From contig NZ_JAFEJU010000002.1 of the NCBI RefSeq assembly GCF_018555455.1, positions 310,001 through 374,000 on the forward strand: a DNA stretch of 64,000 nt. Reading direction: 5' to 3'. Made by a program: the position numbers and the translations under genes. Below the pieces are notes generated by a model, which did not search any database, was not told where the DNA came from, and was given only the letters and a program-made list of their open reading frames with translations. This stretch comes from Bifidobacterium colobi. Lineage in GTDB: Bacteria; Actinomycetota; Actinomycetes; Actinomycetales; Bifidobacteriaceae. Shown here in pieces: positions 1 through 6,934 of this stretch (position 1 is the stretch's first letter; each line of letters starts with the position of its first letter).

Positions 1-695
1 ACGGCCACGAGGTGATCGACATCAGCAAGTACGCCAGCGATGCCTATCAAAGCAGTACCGGAGATGTGATGAGCGAGGTGCTGATACAGAATCCGTACAT
101 TGCCGTGGTGTCCGATACCGTGAACTACACGGTTCGAAAGAGCGGCAACAAGACAGTGATGTGGGTCAAGTATCCAGACGACTACAAGCAGCGTCAGCAG
201 GATTTGGAGAAGCTGGCCAACTCCGCCAAGGGGCAATTCCAAGGCTCGGATCGCGACAAGGCCATCGCCATCGACCAATATCTGGCCGGCAAGATGGAAT
301 ACGATTTCGACGCGTTCAACGCTGTTGGGCAAGGTAATAGCAACGCGTTCGAAAGCAGTGACGCCATGGAGAAGTACCCGAACGCATGGAGTACGTACGG
401 TGTGGTGGTAGGCAAGGGCGTGTGCATGTCGTATTCGTACGCGTATCAGGCGCTTGCCCAATCCGCCGGCTTGGATACTCGCGTAGTGGTGGGATCCGTG
501 GCAAATACGAAGGCGGGCCACGCATGGAACTATGTGAAAATCGATGGGCAATGGCTCCTGATGGACGCCACCTGGGATGATGCTGGCAGCACGGCTTCGA
601 CTCGTTACCAGTTGAAGGTGCCGTCCGAGGTGACCGACCACTACGCAAGCCCTGAAGGGTGGACCTTGGCTTCCGAGATGCCCCAGTACCAGTAA
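1..695 (+). CDS. Transglutaminase-like domain protein (5' end missing)
   Basis: The reading frame is open from the first bases of the window to a TAA stop, so this is the C-terminal part of a longer protein; the real start lies upstream. The visible 230 or so residues hold a transglutaminase/protease-like core with its triad: Cys in KGVCMSYSYAYQAL (codon at 423), His in AGHAWNY (codon at 519) and Asp in LLMDATWDD (codon at 564). This fold is common in secreted or cell-wall proteins of Gram-positive bacteria, where it acts as a protease or amide-bond enzyme. The substrate cannot be read from the sequence. The missing N-terminus probably carries a signal peptide or further domains. Next comes a terminator-like hairpin and then pdxS, so it is not part of the PLP operon. 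Confidence 0.8.
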   Translation, partial: GHEVIDISKYASDAYQSSTGDVMSEVLIQNPYIAVVSDTVNYTVRKSGNKTVMWVKYPDDYKQRQQDLEKLANSAKGQFQGSDRDKAIAIDQYLAGKMEYDFDAFNAVGQGNSNAFESSDAMEKYPNAWSTYGVVVGKGVCMSYSYAYQALAQSAGLDTRVVVGSVANTKAGHAWNYVKIDGQWLLMDATWDDAGSTASTRYQLKVPSEVTDHYASPEGWTLASEMPQYQ

Positions 696-723
696 GTGAG
701 GTTCGCGGGAGCTGCGGCTGATT

Positions 724-788
724 GGTCGCGGCCGTTGTTGATTGAGTTGATCGAGTTGATTGAGTTGATTGGTCGCGGCCGTTGTTGA
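724..788. repeat. Short direct repeats between the transglutaminase-like gene and pdxS
   Basis: A 19-bp sequence, GGTCGCGGCCGTTGTTGAT, occurs at 724-742 and again at 770-788. Between the copies is a run of TTGAT/TGAGTTGA units. No coding potential is seen. The function is unknown; it may be a slippage product. Confidence 0.7.
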
Positions 789-789
789 T

Positions 790-829
790 GGGGCTAATTG
801 GATGGGTGACAAACCCTCCAATTGGCCCC
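790..829 (+). terminator. Hairpin after the transglutaminase-like gene
   Basis: GGGGCTAATTGGATGGG pairs imperfectly with CCCTCCAATTGGCCCC across a 7-nt loop. It lies about 95 bp after the stop codon and 100 bp before pdxS. There is no T-run, so it is a terminator only by position and structure. Confidence 0.45.
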
Positions 830-931
830 ATCCAAATTGGACTGCTTTGGTGGCCTGTGTGCTGTTGTGTTTGATAATGAGCGGGACGATAAGCCCATTT
901 CATTCACACAGAATCACATAGGGGGATACCA

Positions 932-1807
932 ATGGCTGAAAATCGTGCGGAACTCAATCGTAATCTGGCGCAGATGCTCAAGGGTGGCGTGATCATGGAT
1001 GTCACCACGCCTGAGCAGGCGAAAATCGCTCAGGATGCCGGCGCTTGCGCAGTTATGGCATTGGAGCGTATCCCCGCCGACATCCGTGCGGCCGGCGGTG
1101 TTTCCCGCATGAGCGACCCGGCCATGATCAAGGGCATTCAGGAAGCCGTTTCCATTCCGGTCATGGCCAAGGTGCGTATCGGCCACATTGCCGAAGCCCG
1201 CATTCTGCAGGCCATCGACATTGATTACATCGATGAATCCGAAGTGCTCTCGCCGGCCGACGACGTGTACCACATCGACAAGAACCAGTTCGATGTGCCG
1301 TTCGTGTGCGGTGCCAAGAACCTGGGCGAGGCGCTGCGCCGCATCGCCGAAGGTGCCGCGATGATTCGCACCAAGGGCGAGCCTGGCACCGGTGATGTGA
1401 TTCAGGCCGTGCGGCACATGCGCACGATGAACAAGCAGATTCACGAGCTGGTCTCCCTGCGCGATGACGAAGTGTACGAGGCCGCCAAGCAGTTGGCTGT
1501 GCCGTACGATCTGGCCAAGTATGTGCACGACAACGGCCGTCTGCCTGTGGTGAACTTCGCCGCCGGCGGCGTGGCCACCCCGGCCGATGCCGCACTGATG
1601 ATGGAACTCGGTGCCGAAGGCGTGTTCGTGGGCTCCGGCATCTTCAAGTCCGGCGACCCGGCCAAGCGCGCCGCCGCCATCGTGAAGGCCACCGCCAACT
1701 GGCAGGATGCCGATCTGCTCGCCAAGCTCTCCGAAAACCTTGGCGAAGCGATGGTGGGCATCAACGAAGACGAAATCCAGACCATCATGGCCGCCCGCGG
1801 AGAGTGA
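932..1807 (+). CDS. pdxS: Pyridoxal 5'-phosphate synthase subunit PdxS
   Basis: This is the synthase subunit of the DXP-independent vitamin B6 pathway. It builds PLP from ribose 5-phosphate, glyceraldehyde 3-phosphate and the ammonia delivered by PdxT, in a cytoplasmic 12+12 complex. The 291-residue length is normal for the family. The two catalytic lysines are present: K80 in VMAKVRIGH and K148 in RTKGEPGTG. The phosphate-binding glycines of the barrel end ([11 protein letters not shown] and GVFVGSGIF) are also visible. A GGGGG ribosome-binding site lies six bases before the ATG. pdxT follows after one base, so the two are co-translated. A MocR-type regulator lies downstream. Confidence 0.97.
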   Translation: MAENRAELNRNLAQMLKGGVIMDVTTPEQAKIAQDAGACAVMALERIPADIRAAGGVSRMSDPAMIKGIQEAVSIPVMAKVRIGHIAEARILQAIDIDYIDESEVLSPADDVYHIDKNQFDVPFVCGAKNLGEALRRIAEGAAMIRTKGEPGTGDVIQAVRHMRTMNKQIHELVSLRDDEVYEAAKQLAVPYDLAKYVHDNGRLPVVNFAAGGVATPADAALMMELGAEGVFVGSGIFKSGDPAKRAAAIVKATANWQDADLLAKLSENLGEAMVGINEDEIQTIMAARGE

Positions 1808-1808
1808 C

Positions 1809-2447
1809 ATGGTTGTAGCTGTTGAATACATTTCCAAAGAGGAATCAGACGACGCCGAAACCGCGACTCACGGCGTAACCGGCATTCTCGCCGTGCAGGG
1901 CGCGTTCGCCGAACATGCTGCCGTGCTCGATAAGCTGGGCGCTCCATGGAAGTTGCTGCGCGCCGCCGAGGATTTCGATGATTCCATCGACCGCGTGATT
2001 CTGCCGGGCGGCGAATCCACCACGCAGGGCAAGCTCTTGCATTCCACTGGTCTGTTCGAGAAGATTGACGCGCATATCAAGGCGGGCAAGCCGGTATTCG
2101 GCACGTGCGCCGGCATGATTCTGCTGGCCAAGAAGCTCGACAATGATCCGAACGTATACTTCGGCGCGTTGGATGCCGTGGTGCGTCGCAACGCGTATGG
2201 CCGCCAACTGGGCAGTTTCGCCGCCACCGCGGATTTTGGGCAGCTGGGTTCACCCGACTATATCGCCGACTTCCCGCTGGTGTTCATCCGCGGACCCTAC
2301 GTGGTATCGGTCGGTCCGGAAGCGAGCGTGGAGACGGAGGTGGACGGTCATGCCGTGGCCTTGCGGCAAGGTCGAATCCTTGCCACCGCATTCCACCCGG
2401 AACTGACGGGCGACACGCGCCTGCACGAGCTGTTCCTCTCGCTGTAA
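1809..2447 (+). CDS. pdxT: Pyridoxal 5'-phosphate synthase glutaminase PdxT
   Basis: This is the class I glutaminase partner of PdxS. It hydrolyses glutamine and channels ammonia to the synthase. The triad is visible: C100 in FGTCAGM, and H196 with E198 in FHPEL. The LPGGESTT substrate loop is also intact. The ATG at 1809 is one base after the pdxS stop, and GGAGAG at the end of pdxS serves as ribosome-binding site, which supports this start. The 212-residue product has about 24 residues before the conserved GILAVQGAFAEH motif, a short extension compared with usual PdxT proteins of about 190-200 residues. No terminator follows; the next feature is an 18-bp repeat array. Confidence 0.96.
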   Translation: MVVAVEYISKEESDDAETATHGVTGILAVQGAFAEHAAVLDKLGAPWKLLRAAEDFDDSIDRVILPGGESTTQGKLLHSTGLFEKIDAHIKAGKPVFGTCAGMILLAKKLDNDPNVYFGALDAVVRRNAYGRQLGSFAATADFGQLGSPDYIADFPLVFIRGPYVVSVGPEASVETEVDGHAVALRQGRILATAFHPELTGDTRLHELFLSL

Positions 2448-2453
2448 GCCGCC

Positions 2454-2521
2454 CACGGTGTGGCAAACCCCCACGGTGTGGCAAACCCCCACGGTGTGGC
2501 AAACCCCCACGGTGTGGTTTT
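2454..2521. repeat. Four 18-bp direct repeats upstream of the MocR gene
   Basis: The unit CACGGTGTGGCAAACCCC starts at 2454, 2472, 2490 and 2508 with an exact 18-bp period; the last copy diverges after CACGGTGTGG. It starts six bases after the pdxT stop. A 14-bp inverted copy lies at 2569-2582. MocR regulators of the PdxR type often bind direct repeats near pdx genes, so this is a candidate operator (inference). Confidence 0.8.
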
Positions 2522-2582
2522 TGAAAATGGCGGAATAATGCCAAAACGCTGATATTTCGCGGTTCCGTAAAACCACACCGTG
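2508..2582. promoter_or_regulatory. 14-bp inverted repeat, candidate PdxR/MocR operator or stem-loop
   Basis: CACGGTGTGGTTTT at 2508-2521 is matched exactly by AAAACCACACCGTG at 2569-2582, enclosing 47 bp. The left arm is the last unit of the 18-bp array. The region ends about 80 bp before the regulator start, a typical place for autoregulation. In RNA it would be a 14-bp stem. Confidence 0.5.
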
Positions 2583-2662
2583 GAATAATTGCCACATGGT
2601 GGAGAGTGGTTGCCGCATGGAAGCGTGTAGAGCGCTACGGTGGGGTGATTAAGGAGGCGATC

Positions 2663-4465
2663 ATGCAATTGCAGTTGAACCGGCGCAGCAGCGTGCCGAT
2701 GTATAAGCAGCTGGCCGGTGAATTGCGCGAGCAGATCGTCTCCGGCGCGCTCGCCGAAGGCTACCGTCTGCCTCCCGAACGTGAGCTCGCCGCGCAACTT
2801 GGTGTGAATCGCACCACCGTGCTGCAGGCCTATCAGCAGCTCAAAGATGAGGCGCTCATCGCCTCCAAAGTTGGCAAAGGCACTTTTGTTTTGCCGCAAA
2901 ATGCCTCGGTGATTGGCCATGCGGTACGAGGAATGACTGCATCCGGGCGAACGATATCGCCGATATTGGCTCAGAATTCAACGGGTGACGGTGTGGTTGC
3001 CCAGACGGATGCGCGGGGGCATACTTCGGCCGCTCAGGTACGGATTGCGCGCCATGAGCCGCTTTCGGATACGGTCGAGCCGACCGTCGTGCGCCCGCCA
3101 TGGTCGGTGCTGTTCAGCGACTATTCCAATCGCTTCACCTATCACGACATCGCAGCTGCCAATCGCGCGCAGAACGGCAAATCGCTGATCGATTTCGCTA
3201 CCGGATCGCCTAACCCGGCGGATATACCGGATGATTTGCTGCGCGCGGTGAGTCTGGAAGCGTTCGCTTCGCATGAATTCGATGGGCAGCCGGAGTCACC
3301 GATCGAGGGATTCCCGGAACTGCGCGAACTGCTTGCCGCACATATGCGCACACGCGGTGTGCATTGCAATGCGCGCAATGTGATGGTGCTGTCCGGTTCG
3401 GAACAGGGCATCGACCTGTGCGTGCGCGCGTTCATCAACCCTGGTGACTGCGTACTGGTGGAACAGTCCACGTTTTTCCCGGCGTTGCAGGCCTTCCGTT
3501 CCGCCGATGCTCGCATTGTGGGCGTGCCCATGGATGACTATGGCATGCGGACCGATCTGCTGGAAGGCTACTGTGCGCGATTCCATCCGAAGTTTATTTA
3601 TACGATCCCAACGTTCCAGAATCCGACCGGTTCGACGCTGCCGGCCGTGCGACGCAAGGAACTCATCGATGTGGCACGTCGCTATCAGTGCCTCATTATT
3701 GAGGATGATGCCTATGGTGAGCTGTGGTATGGGGGCGCGGATGAGGCGAGAGCTGTCGCAGCTGACGGGGCGATCCGCGGTGAGGTTGGTGGAGAGAGCT
3801 TTGGGGCCACTGGTAGCGGGAACCGCAGCGAGAACCGTGTTGCGGTCGGTGGGGAGAGCCGTGGTGACGCTGGTGGCGAGTACCACAGCGAGAACCGTTG
3901 CAAGGCTAGTGACAAGGCTAGTGGCCATAGCGGCCAGCGTCCGGTGCCGTTGAAGGGTATGGAAAACGCGGGATATGTGATGTATTTATCCACGTTCTCC
4001 AAAACGGTGACCTCGGGGTTGAGAACCGGGTGGATTGTGGCCGACCCGCATGTGATTGACCGGCTGGCCGCGTTGCGCCGCATGGTCGATCAACATACGA
4101 GCACGTCATCACAGCGTATCTGCTTGGAACTGCTCAAAGAAGGCCGCATCGCCGAACATGTGGAAACGTTGACCGCCGCCTACCGTGGCAGACGGGACGC
4201 GGCTGTTGCCGCCTTGGAACGGTATGCGGTGCAAGGTATGACGTGGAATGTGCCGGAAGGTGGCTATTACATTTGGGTGACATTGCCCGATGGGGTACGT
4301 TCGCTGGATGTGCTCGACCGCTGCCGTGCCGAGGGCGTCACGTTCATGCCCGGCAGCGTATTTGATGTTGATGAGACGGATGATTCACATATTCGCCTGA
4401 ATATCGTGCATCCGGATGCCGACGATATTGAAAGCGGCATCCGGATGATCTGCGAATCGATGTGA
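2663..4465 (+). CDS. MocR-family regulator (GntR HTH + aminotransferase-like), PdxR-like
   Basis: Residues 1-75 form a GntR-type winged helix (VPMYKQLAGELREQIVSG, then LPPERELAAQLGVNRTTV). The rest is a type I aminotransferase fold with the PLP lysine K447 in TFSKTVTSGLRTGW. Such proteins sense PLP or related compounds, and the position right after pdxST suggests a PdxR-like role in B6 control. The ATG at 2663 is chosen because a perfect AAGGAGG lies five bases upstream; an earlier in-frame ATG at 2606 has no such site. At 600 residues it exceeds the usual 460-500. There is an 80-residue linker after the HTH and a 70-residue Gly/Ser/Glu/Arg-rich insert at about 360-430, just before the PLP-lysine segment. 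The insert is built of degenerate DNA repeats and is probably an expansion in a surface loop. Confidence 0.9.
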   Translation: MQLQLNRRSSVPMYKQLAGELREQIVSGALAEGYRLPPERELAAQLGVNRTTVLQAYQQLKDEALIASKVGKGTFVLPQNASVIGHAVRGMTASGRTISPILAQNSTGDGVVAQTDARGHTSAAQVRIARHEPLSDTVEPTVVRPPWSVLFSDYSNRFTYHDIAAANRAQNGKSLIDFATGSPNPADIPDDLLRAVSLEAFASHEFDGQPESPIEGFPELRELLAAHMRTRGVHCNARNVMVLSGSEQGIDLCVRAFINPGDCVLVEQSTFFPALQAFRSADARIVGVPMDDYGMRTDLLEGYCARFHPKFIYTIPTFQNPTGSTLPAVRRKELIDVARRYQCLIIEDDAYGELWYGGADEARAVAADGAIRGEVGGESFGATGSGNRSENRVAVGGESRGDAGGEYHSENRCKASDKASGHSGQRPVPLKGMENAGYVMYLSTFSKTVTSGLRTGWIVADPHVIDRLAALRRMVDQHTSTSSQRICLELLKEGRIAEHVETLTAAYRGRRDAAVAALERYAVQGMTWNVPEGGYYIWVTLPDGVRSLDVLDRCRAEGVTFMPGSVFDVDETDDSHIRLNIVHPDADDIESGIRMICESM

Positions 4466-4487
4466 TAGTGCCAAATACGGTGGATTT

Positions 4488-4654
4488 CGAGAAATTACCG
4501 CGCTGAGCGATCGTCAGTGCGGCAAAATCTCGAAATAAGTGGCGACCTCGAGAAATTACCGCACTGAGCAGTTGTCAGTGCGGTAATTTCTCGGGCAATG
4601 GGTTCTTTTCGAGATTTCACCGCGCTGAGAGTTCGTCAGTGCGGCAAAATCTCG
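4488..4654. repeat. Array of three 45-bp hairpins with 61-bp period
   Basis: Three imperfect palindromes lie at 4488-4532, 4549-4593 and 4610-4654. Each runs CGAGAAATTACCGCRCTGAG, a short loop, then CAGTGCGGYAAWWTCTCG. Each is 45 bp, separated by 16-bp spacers, so the period is exactly 61 bp. The same array is found at 39007-39210. It sits between the convergent MocR and phnX genes and could end transcription in both directions. Confidence 0.9.
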
Positions 4655-4662
4655 AAGACGCT

Positions 4663-5445
4663 TCAGGCGAGCTGAGCGAGGAGCGTCGGCAGCTCGGCCA
4701 TCGTGTCGATGACGGCATCGGCGCCGGCATTCACGAACGCGTCGCGAGCGGCGGCACGAGCCTTGGCCTTCTCAGCTTCGGAGAGGGCGTTGAACTCGTC
4801 CTCGGACAATGCCATCTGCGAGCTGCCCTCGGTAACGCCAATGGTAAAGACGCCGGCGTTCTTGCCTTCGCGGATATCGGAGAGCGTGTCTCCCACCTTG
4901 GCAGCCTTGCGCACATCGGTGACGCCAAGCTTCTCAAGGTTCTTGAACACCATGTACGGGTAGGGGCGGCCGAAGCCATTGGTGCCGTCCGGGCTGATCC
5001 AGAAGTCCGGCGCGTACCCGTTTTCGGCGGCCTTCGGCACCACGATCTCCATCATCTTGTCCGTGTAACCGGTGGTGGAGCCGATCTTGATGCCGGCTGC
5101 GCGCAGTTCGGCAACCGCATCCACCACGCCCGGCTTCGGATCGGCGAAACCATCCAGAATGGAGAGCAGCTTCGGCTCGAAGTGGCTGTAGACGGCATCC
5201 ACATCCGCATCGGTGGGGGCGGCGCCGTGCTCGTCCTCCCATGCGCGGGCGATACGGTTCATGTGCAGCATCGTGTTGATGTGGTCGTGCTTCAACATGC
5301 CCATCGGCTTGCGGGTTTCGGCCATCGTGGGCTCGATGCCGAACTCCTTGAACGCCTCCTGGAAGGCGCGGACCGGGGCAAAGCAGCCGTAGTCCACGGT
5401 GGTGCCGGCCCAGTCGAAAATAACAGCTTCAAAACGGTTGGTCAT
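4663..5445 (-). CDS. phnX: Phosphonoacetaldehyde hydrolase PhnX
   Basis: PhnX breaks the C-P bond of phosphonoacetaldehyde, giving acetaldehyde and phosphate. It is a HAD-superfamily enzyme: D11 in FDWAGTT is the nucleophile. K52 in MGMLKHDH is the Schiff-base lysine special to PhnX, and the later HAD motifs are GSTTGYT and KVGDTLSDIREG. The start at 5445 gives 260 residues, typical of the family, and has GAGGAAACA just before it. An in-frame ATG 11 codons earlier would add residues before the first strand and is less likely. It is the last gene of the minus-strand AEP operon, 102 bp after phnW, and takes the product of PhnW as its substrate. Confidence 0.95.
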   Translation of the reverse strand: MTNRFEAVIFDWAGTTVDYGCFAPVRAFQEAFKEFGIEPTMAETRKPMGMLKHDHINTMLHMNRIARAWEDEHGAAPTDADVDAVYSHFEPKLLSILDGFADPKPGVVDAVAELRAAGIKIGSTTGYTDKMMEIVVPKAAENGYAPDFWISPDGTNGFGRPYPYMVFKNLEKLGVTDVRKAAKVGDTLSDIREGKNAGVFTIGVTEGSSQMALSEDEFNALSEAEKAKARAAARDAFVNAGADAVIDTMAELPTLLAQLA

Positions 5446-5547
5446 TGTTTCCTCGATATTCTGTGAAACCAAAGTCAATGATGATTGCTTCGCGGCCGGC
5501 TCCCCTCGGAGAAGGGAGCCGAATATGGGGGGCTGTGTCGCCGGTTA

Positions 5548-6756
5548 TCAGGCGACGAGCTTCACGCCGGCGGGGGCGGCGGCCTTGATCGGTTCGCCGG
5601 CCTTGTCCATGGCGGCGATGGCCTCAGGCACGGAATCGGTGCCGATGGCGGACTCAAGCAGACCGCGCTCGCCCATGTAGAGGGCCAGCAGTTCGGTCAC
5701 CTTTTCGATGTCGTCGGTGTAGATCTCGCCGATGTTGCCCAGACGGAAGGTGTCTTCGTTGGTGAGCTTGCCCGGGTAGATGGCGTAGCCGCGTTCCTTG
5801 ATGAACTCGTACATGTCATGGAAGTCGAACTGGGTGCCTTCCGGGTAAAGGAAGGTGGTGATGATCGGGCCCTGGTGGTCCTTGAGGAACACGCGGAAGC
5901 CAAGCGCCTTCATGCGGGCGATGAGCAGGTGGTTGTTCAGCGCATAACGGGCGGAACGGGCCGGAATGCCGCCTTCGGCGAACATTTCGTCAAGTGCCTT
6001 GGAGAAGGCGAGCACCACGTGGGTGGGGGAGGTGTAACGCCACTTGCCGTTGGCCTTTTCCAAAGTGTTCCACTGATCCCACAGGTCGAGGGAGAGGGAA
6101 CGGGCCTTGCCCTTGGAGGCTTCCAGCTTGGCCTTGTTGCAGATGATGAAGCTGAAGCCCGGCACGCCCTGAATGCACTTGTTGGCGGAGGAGACGAGGA
6201 AATCGATGCCCCAGTCGGCCACAGGGATGTCCACGCCGCCGAAGGAGCTCATGGCATCCACCATGAAGGTGCAGCCGTGCTTCTTGGCCACGGCGGCTAC
6301 GGCCTGAATATCGTTCAGCAGACCGGAGGTGGTTTCGGAGTGAATCATCGAAACATGGGTGATGGTCGGGTCGGCGGCGAGGTATTCCTCAACCTTGGCG
6401 GCATCCGGAATGCGGTCGTACGGCTCGGCGTACTGGGTGTAGGCGATGCCGGCGTGGTCGCAGATCTTGGCCTGACGATCACCATATGCGCCGTTGGTGC
6501 ACAGCAGCACCTTCTCATCCTTGCCGATCACGGAGGTCAGCACGCTCTCCACGCCGAAGGTGCCAGAGCCTTGCATCAGCACCACGGTGTATTCGTCGGC
6601 GTTCACGTGGGCGAGCTCAAGCAGCTGGCGGCGAATCTTCTGGGTGATCTGCTGGTAATCCTCATCCCAGGTGCAGTGGTCGAAGAGCATCTCTTCCTTG
6701 ACCGTACGGGTGGTAGTCAGCGGACCGGGGGTCAGCAGCTTGTATTCGTTTGCCAT
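5548..6756 (-). CDS. phnW: 2-Aminoethylphosphonate:pyruvate aminotransferase PhnW
   Basis: PhnW converts 2-aminoethylphosphonate and pyruvate to phosphonoacetaldehyde and alanine, using PLP. The start YKLLTPGPLTTT is the classic N-terminus of the family. The PLP lysine is K193 in SSANKCIQGVPGF, and the cofactor aspartate sits in FMVDAMSSFGG. The 402-residue product is about 35 residues longer than most PhnW proteins because of a C-terminal tail rich in Ala and Lys. An AAGGAAA ribosome-binding site precedes the ATG. It lies between the transport genes and phnX on the same strand, making a complete import and degradation pathway. Confidence 0.95.
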   Translation of the reverse strand: MANEYKLLTPGPLTTTRTVKEEMLFDHCTWDEDYQQITQKIRRQLLELAHVNADEYTVVLMQGSGTFGVESVLTSVIGKDEKVLLCTNGAYGDRQAKICDHAGIAYTQYAEPYDRIPDAAKVEEYLAADPTITHVSMIHSETTSGLLNDIQAVAAVAKKHGCTFMVDAMSSFGGVDIPVADWGIDFLVSSANKCIQGVPGFSFIICNKAKLEASKGKARSLSLDLWDQWNTLEKANGKWRYTSPTHVVLAFSKALDEMFAEGGIPARSARYALNNHLLIARMKALGFRVFLKDHQGPIITTFLYPEGTQFDFHDMYEFIKERGYAIYPGKLTNEDTFRLGNIGEIYTDDIEKVTELLALYMGERGLLESAIGTDSVPEAIAAMDKAGEPIKAAAPAGVKLVA

Positions 6757-6934
6757 TGGTGGATTTCCTTTCTTGGGGTTCTGCGGCTGAGTCTAATCAG
6801 CCGCGTAGTTTCTGTAATCTTCTACGTAGTTTTCAGAAGACAATCAGAGTGTCGTATGTAGTTAGGTACGGGTAGGGGTGGTGGCTCCCTCATCAGAGGG
6901 AGCCAGAAATAGGGTATGAACCTTGCTTGGCTTA

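Noticed and set aside
914-1837. A 307-codon minus-strand frame rich in His and Gly across pdxS
   Set aside because: It is the mirror of the GC-rich pdxS gene, has no ribosome-binding site and no domain. PdxS on the plus strand has complete catalytic motifs.
2454-2521. A possible CRISPR array (four regular repeats)
   Set aside because: The units are 18 bp and directly joined, with no spacers and no cas genes nearby.
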